7,267 bases of DNA from Lachnospiraceae bacterium (GTDB taxonomy: Bacteria; Bacillota; Clostridia; Lachnospirales; Lachnospiraceae). Shown piece after piece: positions 1 to 6,347 of this stretch. The position numbers and the translations under genes were made by a program. The notes below the pieces were generated by a model that saw only the letters and a program-made list of their open reading frames with translations, had not been told where the DNA came from and ran no database searches. Each line of letters starts with the position of its first letter. Position 1 is the stretch's first letter. Location of the stretch: NCBI GenBank assembly GCA_009774155.1, contig VSNE01000132.1, positions 1 through 7,267 on the forward strand, read 5' to 3'.

Positions 1-347
1 GGCATATCCAGCGTACATGCAACCTCGTAAGAGCTCCACTCTGTCCGGATGCCTCCAAGGCCGTCATAATACCCCATAACGCCTTCCGCCACTGCCACAT
101 GGCAGTCTGCCGCATTTTTCGCAAATAAATACCGGGTGGTGTCTCTGTCTGTAAAAAAGGTATCCAGATTCCGGGACTTTGTCCCAATCACCCTGCCGTG
201 GAACATAGGATCGATATAATCCGGACCGCACTTAAATGAGGCGACCTTAAGCCCCCGGTTCACAAGTGCCTGCAGGATGCCGCAGGTAATCAGCGTCTTT
301 CCGCTCCCGCTGGCCGGGGCTGTCAGAAGAATTCTCGGAATCCTCAT
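1..347 (-). CDS. cbiA: Cobyrinate a,c-diamide synthase CbiA, N-terminal part (3' end outside window)
   Basis: CbiA performs the ATP- and glutamine-dependent amidation of the a and c side chains of cobyrinate in the cytoplasm. The visible 115 codons are the start of the N-terminal ATP-dependent synthetase domain (dethiobiotin-synthetase-like fold). They show a P-loop, APASGSGKT, at residues 10-18, the family signature CGPDYIDPMFH at 40-50, and a Walker-B-like stretch EGVMGYYDGLGG at 88-99. The C-terminal glutamine amidotransferase domain lies beyond position 1; family members are usually about 450 residues. The ATG at 347-345 overlaps the TGA of the upstream fusion gene by 4 bp (ATGA). It has a strong purine-rich ribosome site (AGGAGGGGAGG) inside the last codons of that gene, so translation is probably coupled. 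The alternative, the related hydrogenobyrinate enzyme CobB, is less likely because the neighbouring genes belong to the cobalt-early pathway. Confidence 0.95.
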   Translation of the reverse strand, partial: MRIPRILLTAPASGSGKTLITCGILQALVNRGLKVASFKCGPDYIDPMFHGRVIGTKSRNLDTFFTDRDTTRYLFAKNAADCHVAVAEGVMGYYDGLGGIRTEWSSYEVACTLDM

Positions 348-2404
348 GCCTCCCCTCCTCTGCAGGTGACGATATAAACCGGATTCTGTCCTGCCATCAG
401 ATGATAGTTTCCAAGCTTCTTTGCCTTCGCCACACTTACGGAAATCATTTCCTCCTCAATTAACGGAAGGGACTTTAGGCACTGAACCGCCTCCCCGGCA
501 GTCTCCACGGTTACTGCATTGATAACCAGGCGGATATGAGGATTTTTATCCAGAAGGCGCTGAATAATTGTATATAAATTCCCGGCGGAACCGCCGATAA
601 ATGCATGGGTAGGCGTCGGAAGCTCCTCCAGCGCCTCCGGAGCAAGCCCGTGAATGACTTTAATATTCGGCGTTCCGAACCTTCGCTTGTTCTCCTCAAT
701 CAGTCTGCAGGCTTCCCCGTTCCGCTCCACAGCATACACAATACCCTCCGGAGCCTGAAGCGCCGCCTCTATACTCACGGAGCCGGTTCCCGCCCCCACG
801 TCATAGACTACGGAATTCCCGGCAAGCTGCAGCTTGGCTACGGAAAGGCTGCGGATCTCACTCTTGGTCATGGGGGCTTTTCCCCGCAGGAATTCTCCGT
901 CGTCAATACAGGCCCGCGCGGAGCTAAAAGCCTCCCTGTTCTCAATCAGGGCCACGCAAAGCCCGTCATAGCTTCCTGTCTCCAGCTCTGCCGGTGTTCC
1001 GGAAGTAATTTTCTCTTCTGCATACCCGAGCCGTTCCCCTATATGCACCTGCACCCGGGACAGTCCGTATTCCTGCACCACCCCGCACAGAACCGCCACG
1101 ATGCCTCCCGCGCTGAGCAGAGTAAATGTTTTCCGGCTTGTTTTTACCGCATGAACCAGATTGGCATAACGTCCGTGGGCGCTTTTCAGACACACATCCT
1201 CCCATGTAAGTCTCAGCCTGCCGCAGAAATATACGACAGAAGAAATACCGCACAGGCTGCGGATTTCACAGCCTTGCCCGTCCAGCGCGTCGTAGAGCCT
1301 TTTTGCTCCGCTGTAAAAACCGATATCGCCTGACAGCAGAACGGCCACTTGGACATATTCCGGATGCGCCGCAATATAATCCGCGATTCTGTAGGCATCA
1401 TAGTCCGTGTAAAACGGCTTTTTTGTATCTCCCGCCGCTTCCAGCATCCGCTTTGCTCCCACAAGCAGATCCGCCTCTTCGATCGCCTCTGCCGCCTCTA
1501 TCGTCATTCCGGAAGGATTTCCCATGCCGATGCCCACAAGAGTCACCGTGCGTTTTTTCACGTCCCCCGGCGCAATTTGGGGCACACTGTCTGCCTCACT
1601 GACTTCCTTTTCCTGTCTCTCACTGCAGGCCCTTTCTTTTTCCTCAAGTCCCAGACGCCTGTTTAATATCCGAAGCACTTCATGGTAGGAATACCCCTTT
1701 TGTTCCTTTGGCCTCCCCACCAGAATTACCTTCGCCCCGGCCTTCTTCGCCGCACGGATTTTTTCTTCAAAGCCTCCGGCCCTTCCGGTTTCCTTTGTAA
1801 CCAGATACCGACAGTCAAACTGCCTCAGCATAGCCGTATTCAGCTCTTCGCTGAAAGGCCCCTGCATACAGATCAGGTTCCGCCCGCAAAATCCCAGTCT
1901 TTCGCAGACCTTTGCCACCTCCCCGGTAGACAGTACGCGGGCAAAAACCCGCTTTCCGTAATCCGGAATCATCGTATATTTTTTAAGCTCCTTGCTTCCG
2001 GTCGTTGCAAGAATATTCCCGGAGGTCTGTCTTAAATATTCCACCGCCTCATCCACTGAGGAAACATGTACCGCATCCGACGCCTCCGTTTGTCCGGGCT
2101 CCCGGATCAGCCGGATATATTCCGCACTGGCATCCGCACATGCCTTATACACATTTTCCGATGCCTCCGCTGCATAGGGGTGCGTTGCGTCCACCACCAG
2201 CTCCGCTTTCTGCTCCCGGATATAGTCCTTTATCTGCTCCTGGTTCATGCGCCCCGCATGTACCCGAAGCCAGGCGTTTTCCGGCAGAAGCGTTTCCCCG
2301 TATTCGGTAGCCACACATGCAGTCACCGGCACCTGCTGTCCTGACAGATATTCTGACAGCATCCTTCCTTCCGTGGTTCCTGCAAATACAATTACCGGTC
2401 TCAT
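344..2404 (-). CDS. cbiJ-cbiET: Three-domain fusion: cobalt-precorrin-6A reductase (CbiJ) + C5-methyltransferase (CbiE) + C15-methyltransferase/decarboxylase (CbiT)
   Basis: One uninterrupted 686-residue frame carries three corrin-ring enzymes. Residues about 1-250 are CbiJ/CobK, the NAD(P)H-dependent reductase of cobalt-precorrin-6A, with GTTEGR at 9-14, DATHPYA at 72-78, TTGSK at 134-138 and TKETG at 203-207. A charged linker follows (about 252-285). Residues about 286-490 are CbiE, a tetrapyrrole methyltransferase acting at C5, with VGIGMGNP at 290-297, LSGDIGFYSG at 357-366 and SAHGR at 408-412. Residues about 495-686 are CbiT, which methylates C15 and decarboxylates the C12 acetate. It shows RGKAPMTK at 507-514, the SAM-binding glycine loop DVGAGTG at 535-541, AVERN at 558-562 and IGGSAGNL at 603-610. 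The start is taken as the ATG at 2404 because GGAGG lies 7 nt upstream. An in-frame TTG at 2410 would add two residues but sits only 1 nt from GGAGG. The gene begins 2 nt after the cbiG stop and overlaps cbiA by 4 bp. Confidence 0.93.
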   Translation of the reverse strand: MRPVIVFAGTTEGRMLSEYLSGQQVPVTACVATEYGETLLPENAWLRVHAGRMNQEQIKDYIREQKAELVVDATHPYAAEASENVYKACADASAEYIRLIREPGQTEASDAVHVSSVDEAVEYLRQTSGNILATTGSKELKKYTMIPDYGKRVFARVLSTGEVAKVCERLGFCGRNLICMQGPFSEELNTAMLRQFDCRYLVTKETGRAGGFEEKIRAAKKAGAKVILVGRPKEQKGYSYHEVLRILNRRLGLEEKERACSERQEKEVSEADSVPQIAPGDVKKRTVTLVGIGMGNPSGMTIEAAEAIEEADLLVGAKRMLEAAGDTKKPFYTDYDAYRIADYIAAHPEYVQVAVLLSGDIGFYSGAKRLYDALDGQGCEIRSLCGISSVVYFCGRLRLTWEDVCLKSAHGRYANLVHAVKTSRKTFTLLSAGGIVAVLCGVVQEYGLSRVQVHIGERLGYAEEKITSGTPAELETGSYDGLCVALIENREAFSSARACIDDGEFLRGKAPMTKSEIRSLSVAKLQLAGNSVVYDVGAGTGSVSIEAALQAPEGIVYAVERNGEACRLIEENKRRFGTPNIKVIHGLAPEALEELPTPTHAFIGGSAGNLYTIIQRLLDKNPHIRLVINAVTVETAGEAVQCLKSLPLIEEEMISVSVAKAKKLGNYHLMAGQNPVYIVTCRGGEA

Positions 2405-2406
2405 AC

Positions 2407-3456
2407 TCAATCCTCCATCCAGACGGTATAATCTGCCGCCGCCACGGCCACCGTCACGCCGCCGCAGACAGTTTTGGGAACTAAAAGGCGCTTTACTCCG
2501 GCTCCTAAAAGCGCCGCCCGCTCACAGACGCTGCCGACCCCGGCAACGGATTTTACAAACTCAGATTCTGTAAACCCATTCTCCGACTTTGCCTGTTCTA
2601 ATTCCTCTGACGTATAGGTAATAAACGGAACTCCCATGCTGTCCGCCAGCGAGAGAATCCCCTTTTCCTCCTTTTTCAAATCAATGGAAGCAATCATTCG
2701 TACACTTTCACGGAAAATGCCGTATTTCTCAAGCGTCTGTACCGCTGCATCCTCAATGCGCCCTGCATCCGTATTCTTTTTGCACCCGACTCCAAGCACT
2801 GCAAGCTTCGGAATCAGGTGAAGCGTTTTTTCAAAGGGCTCTTTTTTTAAAATATCAATGGAAAATCCAATCCTGGCTTCACCTTCACGTTTTAGCTCCT
2901 CCGGCACAGATCCGAAAACCGGGTAGGCGCTTCTCATTCCCACACGTTTTCCCGCCACCAGCTCTGCCGCAATTTCTCTGGCATAGAGCATGGAATCCAT
3001 ATACAGATCCCTTTTGGCCGCAAATACGTCCACGGCAAATTTTTCGTGAAGATCCGTTGCGGTCGTAATCACCGGCTCTGCGCCCAGAATCCGGGAGCAT
3101 AAAAGAGTCAGGGCATTGGCTCCTCCCATATGACCGGACAGAAGGGAGATTGCGTGCCTGCCCTGCTCATCTATGACAATCACCGCCGGATCGGTTTTTT
3201 TGCTTTTTACAAAAGGGGCAATGCTGCGCACGGCAATCCCCGCCGCACCGATAAAAACCAGCAAATCCTTTGTCCCAAACTGTTCCTTTGTCCATTCTCC
3301 CAGAGAACCGTTCAAAGGCTCCACGCCTTCCGGCGGCCTGGCGCCGCTCTTTTTCAGCCATGCACCGCAGACCATATCCCTTGCCCCCAGCTCTTTCTTT
3401 AATTTTCGGGCCAATACCGCGCCGTTTTCCGTAAAACTGATAATGCCTGCTTTCAT
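2407..3456 (-). CDS. cbiG: Cobalt-precorrin-5A hydrolase CbiG
   Basis: CbiG opens the delta-lactone ring of cobalt-precorrin-5A and releases the two-carbon fragment as acetaldehyde, giving cobalt-precorrin-5B. This is a hallmark step of the anaerobic cobalamin route. The 349-residue protein has the full expected architecture. The N-terminal domain contains FIGAAGIAVRSIAPF at 68-82, followed by DEQGRHAISLLSGHMGGAN at 96-114. A variable middle region follows. The C-terminal domain starts near 216 with LAVLGVGCKKNT (218-229) and includes GSVCERAALL at 308-317 and KTVCGGVTVAVA at 328-339. The ATG at 3456 overlaps the cbiD stop by 4 bp (ATGA), with AGGAG about 10 nt upstream inside cbiD. CbiD, which uses the CbiG product, is encoded immediately upstream. 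No truncation or missing domain is seen. Confidence 0.96.
   Translation of the reverse strand: MKAGIISFTENGAVLARKLKKELGARDMVCGAWLKKSGARPPEGVEPLNGSLGEWTKEQFGTKDLLVFIGAAGIAVRSIAPFVKSKKTDPAVIVIDEQGRHAISLLSGHMGGANALTLLCSRILGAEPVITTATDLHEKFAVDVFAAKRDLYMDSMLYAREIAAELVAGKRVGMRSAYPVFGSVPEELKREGEARIGFSIDILKKEPFEKTLHLIPKLAVLGVGCKKNTDAGRIEDAAVQTLEKYGIFRESVRMIASIDLKKEEKGILSLADSMGVPFITYTSEELEQAKSENGFTESEFVKSVAGVGSVCERAALLGAGVKRLLVPKTVCGGVTVAVAAADYTVWMED
2412..2416 (-). promoter_or_regulatory. Ribosome binding site that decides the start of the cbiJ-cbiET fusion
   Basis: On the minus strand a perfect GGAGG lies 7 nt before the ATG at 2404-2402, an ideal spacing. It is only 1 nt from the alternative TTG at 2410-2408, which overlaps the cbiG stop. 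The site is formed by the last sense codons of cbiG, consistent with translational coupling. The sequence is seen directly; its use is inferred from spacing. Confidence 0.75.
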
Positions 3457-4592
3457 CCTCTTTGTGCTCCTATCCTTTTTACCAGCTCCGGCGCTTTTTT
3501 TGTCTCTCCCAGAATCCCGTACACTTTGGAAAAGGTAATCACCCCCAGCTCCAGCCGGCTTTGGACCCTCTCGTTCACATAGAATTCCATCCGCTCCATA
3601 AGCTGCGCCATCACAGCCTTGGTCATACCGGCTTCCCCGAGATATTTCAGCGCATCATCGGTGGTCACGCATTTCATCATTTTCTGAAGAAGCCCCACAG
3701 GCGCTCCAAGCAGCGCGGCATGGACGGTCAAAAGCTCCATTCTGGCATCTGCATTATGAGAATGAGTATTCATAATCCCTCCTGCCAGCTTTACAAATTT
3801 TCCGATATGCCCGATCAAAAGCGCGCCCTCGGCGCCAAATTCCACTGCCGCGTCCAAAGCCTCCCCGACAAAATTGCTGCATTTAACGGCATCCTCCAGA
3901 GAAAGTCCATGCCCGTACTGCTCCAGAAAATCAATGCCATAATTGCCCGGCACAATCAGAAGATATTTCATCCCGTTTGCCAGCCTCTGCCGGATTTCCA
4001 CCCGGATCGTATCGATCAAAGCCTGCTCGCTCATAGGCTCCACAATCCCGCTGGTGCCAAGAATGGAAATCCCCCCCAGAATTCCAAGACGCGGGTTAAA
4101 GGTTTTGGATGCCAGCGCCTCTCCCTCAGGAACAAAGATGACGGCTTTAAGGCCGCCCGTATATCCAAGCTGCCTGCACACCTCTTCCAGATTTTCCCGG
4201 ATCATCCGGCGCGGCACTTTGTTGATGGCCGCTGCTCCCACCGGCTGTTCCAGTCCGGGCTTTGTCACTCTGCCGACGCCCCTGCCCCCGTCAACGCAGA
4301 TTTCTTTCTCCCGTATCCGGGACACCTCCGCATAAATACGGATGCCGTTCGTTACATCCGGATCGTCTCCGCCGTCTTTTCGGACGGCGCAGCTTACCGA
4401 TTCCGGCTTTTTTACGGTATCCAGAACCTCCAGGCGAAGCGGAATCTGCTTTGGCGTCATCAAATCCACACAGGAGATTTCCCGGCCGGACAAAAGCATG
4501 AACGCCGCAGCCTTGGCCGCGGCGGCGGCGCAGGAGCCGGTCGTATAGCCGCACCTTAGTTTCTGATGATTTTTATAAACAAACTGCTCCAT
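3453..4592 (-). CDS. cbiD: Cobalt-precorrin-5B C1-methyltransferase CbiD
   Basis: CbiD uses S-adenosylmethionine to methylate C1 of cobalt-precorrin-5B, giving cobalt-precorrin-6A. It is not related to the other corrin methyltransferases and is diagnostic of the anaerobic pathway. The 379-residue protein is of normal family length. It carries the N-terminal signature LRCGYTTGSCAAAAAKAA at 12-29 and KDGGDDPDVTNG at 72-83. It also has GGRGVGRVTKPGL at 102-114, a glycine-rich NPRLGILGGISILGTSGI run at 166-183, and GHIGKFVKLAGGIMNTHS at 261-278. The ATG at 4592 follows the cobT stop after only 3 nt. The ribosome site there is weak (AGG about 9 nt upstream, within the end of cobT), so translation probably depends on ribosomes finishing cobT. 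Its end overlaps cbiG by 4 bp. A long open frame on the opposite strand is a by-product of the codon pattern. Confidence 0.97.
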   Translation of the reverse strand: MEQFVYKNHQKLRCGYTTGSCAAAAAKAAAFMLLSGREISCVDLMTPKQIPLRLEVLDTVKKPESVSCAVRKDGGDDPDVTNGIRIYAEVSRIREKEICVDGGRGVGRVTKPGLEQPVGAAAINKVPRRMIRENLEEVCRQLGYTGGLKAVIFVPEGEALASKTFNPRLGILGGISILGTSGIVEPMSEQALIDTIRVEIRQRLANGMKYLLIVPGNYGIDFLEQYGHGLSLEDAVKCSNFVGEALDAAVEFGAEGALLIGHIGKFVKLAGGIMNTHSHNADARMELLTVHAALLGAPVGLLQKMMKCVTTDDALKYLGEAGMTKAVMAQLMERMEFYVNERVQSRLELGVITFSKVYGILGETKKAPELVKRIGAQRG

Positions 4593-4595
4593 GCT

Positions 4596-5657
4596 TTATA
4601 CCTGGTGTGTATAGGCTTCCACATGGCCTCCGTCCCAGGTGGTCAGATGGTAATAAACATTCAGCGCCTGGTCTATCAGGGAAAGCCCCATGATTGCCCC
4701 GGTGCCCTCTCCCAGATGCATTCCCGCCTGAAGGGGGGCCTTCATGCCGAGGCGCTCCATAACCAAACGGGAAGCCGGCTCTGCCGAACAATGGGTAGGT
4801 ATCATGTATTCTTTAGATGTCCCGCAGAGCATCCCTGCAAAATATGCGGAAACGGCGGAAATAAACCCGTCGATTAAAATCGGCATCTGATAATAGGCCG
4901 CTCCCAGATAGCAGCCTACCATGCCTGCAATATCCAGTCCTCCCACTTTTGAAATCACATCAATGGCATCCTCTTTGTCCGGCCGATTCACAGCGATTGC
5001 TTTTTTTATGGCCTGAATCTTTCTCTCCAGTCCGGCTGTGGACAGTCCTGCTCCCCGTCCGGTCACAGCCTCCGCCTCCTGATCAAAGATAACGGCCGCG
5101 CAGGCAGAGCTGGTCGTCGTATTGCCGATCCCCATCTCCCCGGTCACAATCAGATGATATCCTTCTTCCTTCAATTCCCTGATCGTGTCTGCGCCGACTA
5201 AAATCGCCCGGATGCATTCCTCTCTTGTCATAGCCGGACCCTCTGCAATATTCCCGGTGCCGTGGCGCACTGCCTTATTCCGGATTCCCGGATGCTTTCC
5301 GTCTGCCAGAGAGCCGATATTTACCGGAACCAGGTCGCATCCCGCAAGCCGGCACATCACGCATGCGGTAGACAGCCTGTCGCCCATATTCTCCAGCACC
5401 TGAATCGTCACAGAGCTGTCCGTCTGTGTCACGCCTTCCTTCACCACGCCGTTATCCGCTCCCATAATCACTACCACCCGTTTATCCGGATGCGGATGCG
5501 GCGTCCGGCAGATGCCCGCTATCTGTACCAGCGTCTCCTCCAGCCATCCCAGGCCCCGAAGGGGCTTGCACAGAGAATCCCAGCATTTCCATGCCTCCTC
5601 CATGGCAGTATGGTCAACCGGCTCAATTCCCCTGATTATTTTTTCCAATTCCTGCAT
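4596..5657 (-). CDS. cobT: Nicotinate-nucleotide:dimethylbenzimidazole phosphoribosyltransferase CobT
   Basis: CobT transfers phosphoribose from nicotinate mononucleotide to the lower-ligand base, classically 5,6-dimethylbenzimidazole, making the alpha-ribotide used in nucleotide-loop assembly. The 353-residue protein matches the usual length of about 350. GEMGIGNTTTSSA at 173-185 includes Glu174. GRGAGLS lies at 200-206, VGGLDIAGMVG at 238-248 and MHLGEGTGA at 313-321. The last includes Glu317, the position of the known catalytic base of the Salmonella enzyme, so an active protein is expected. The ATG at 5657 is preceded by a strong ribosome site. It is the only gene here separated from its upstream neighbour by a real gap (63 bp), and it sits between corrin-ring genes rather than with other nucleotide-loop genes. 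The sequence alone does not say which base it activates; many anaerobes use purines or phenolics instead of dimethylbenzimidazole. Confidence 0.97.
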   Translation of the reverse strand: MQELEKIIRGIEPVDHTAMEEAWKCWDSLCKPLRGLGWLEETLVQIAGICRTPHPHPDKRVVVIMGADNGVVKEGVTQTDSSVTIQVLENMGDRLSTACVMCRLAGCDLVPVNIGSLADGKHPGIRNKAVRHGTGNIAEGPAMTREECIRAILVGADTIRELKEEGYHLIVTGEMGIGNTTTSSACAAVIFDQEAEAVTGRGAGLSTAGLERKIQAIKKAIAVNRPDKEDAIDVISKVGGLDIAGMVGCYLGAAYYQMPILIDGFISAVSAYFAGMLCGTSKEYMIPTHCSAEPASRLVMERLGMKAPLQAGMHLGEGTGAIMGLSLIDQALNVYYHLTTWDGGHVEAYTHQV

Positions 5658-5720
5658 GTTCCTTATCTCTCCTTATCCGTATTTCACATTTGATAATGTC
5701 CCGGCTCCAAACGGTTTTTC
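5658..5720 (-). promoter_or_regulatory. cbiC-cobT intergenic leader with doubled Shine-Dalgarno sequence
   Basis: This is the only untranslated spacer of note in the window. Read on the minus strand it ends in AAGGAG (5674-5669, 11 nt before the ATG) followed by a second AAGG (5664-5661, 3 nt before the ATG). Both can pair with the 16S rRNA tail. I see no GC-rich hairpin followed by a T run, so no terminator is called. A weak TTGGAG element exists, but without a good -10 partner no promoter is called. Confidence 0.5.
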
Positions 5721-6347
5721 TTATTTAAAATACAGCATCGCATTGCAGATGGTCGCTGCAATATTGCTTCCGCCCTTGCGCCCCTTCGGTACAATATACG
5801 GTACGCCTGCCGTCATAATCAGTTCCTTTGCCTCAACTACATTAACGAATCCCACCGGGGCACCGATAATCAGAGCCGGGCGCACCCTGCCCTCCCGGAT
5901 CAGCTCGTAGAGGCGGATCAGGGCCGTGGGCGCATTGCCCACGGCAAAGATCACCTCCCGGTCAAGGGCCGCTCCCCGTTCCATACAGACGGCCGCGCGG
6001 GTGCACTCCCTTCTTTTAGCTTCCTCTGCCACATCCTCATCAGACATAAAGCAGTAAGCCTCTCCTCCATATTCGGATAGTCTGGTCTTGTTGATACCCG
6101 ACCATGCCATCCTCGTATCCGTCACAATCACCGCGCCTCTATGCAGGGCGTCCACACCCGCCATAGCCGCATGTTCGGAAAAACACAGATTATCCGCATA
6201 ATCAAAATCCGCCGATGTGTGGATGCAGCGTTTTACAATGGAAAATTCAGGCTCCGGCCACGTTCTTCCGTTCAGCTCGTCCGTAATAATTTCCATGCTT
6301 CTTTTCTCAATATCCATAGGTTTTACAATCTCAAGCTTGTCCAGCAT
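5721..6347 (-). CDS. cbiC: Cobalt-precorrin-8 methylmutase CbiC
   Basis: CbiC catalyses the 1,5-sigmatropic shift of a methyl group from C11 to C12 of cobalt-precorrin-8, forming cobyrinate and completing the corrin ring. The 208-residue protein is full length for the family (about 200-210). It carries CIHTSADFDY at 41-50 with His43, the same number as the catalytic histidine of CobH. It also has DTRMAWSGI at 77-85, GNAPTAL at 137-143, GAPVGFV at 162-168 and a C-terminal KGRKGGSNIAA at 188-198. The ATG at 6347 overlaps the cbiP stop by one base (TGATG), with AGGAG 4 nt upstream and a further GGAGG before that. Homologues in the aerobic pathway are called CobH or precorrin-8X methylmutase; the neighbouring cbiD, cbiG and cbiJ favour the cobalt-containing substrate. 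No missing key residue is seen. Confidence 0.97.
   Translation of the reverse strand: MLDKLEIVKPMDIEKRSMEIITDELNGRTWPEPEFSIVKRCIHTSADFDYADNLCFSEHAAMAGVDALHRGAVIVTDTRMAWSGINKTRLSEYGGEAYCFMSDEDVAEEAKRRECTRAAVCMERGAALDREVIFAVGNAPTALIRLYELIREGRVRPALIIGAPVGFVNVVEAKELIMTAGVPYIVPKGRKGGSNIAATICNAMLYFK

Noticed and set aside
605..1333. A 242-codon open frame on the plus strand opposite the CbiE/CbiT part of the fusion gene
   Set aside because: It is antisense to conserved motifs of the fusion gene, has no recognisable domain, and is best explained by the codon pattern of the real gene.
3462..4559. A 365-codon open frame on the plus strand opposite cbiD
   Set aside because: It is fully antisense to a confidently identified full-length cbiD. 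The translation resembles no known family, is rich in His, Pro, Arg and Gln as expected for an antisense frame, and there is no convincing ribosome site.
5686..5699. Small inverted repeat (ACATT, 4-nt loop, AATGT) in the cbiC-cobT gap, as a possible terminator or operator
   Set aside because: The stem is only 5 bp and AT-rich, no T run follows, and similar short palindromes occur by chance.
5658..5720. Cobalamin riboswitch or internal promoter before cobT
   Set aside because: 63 bp is far too short for a cobalamin riboswitch, and no paired -35/-10 elements of good quality are seen.
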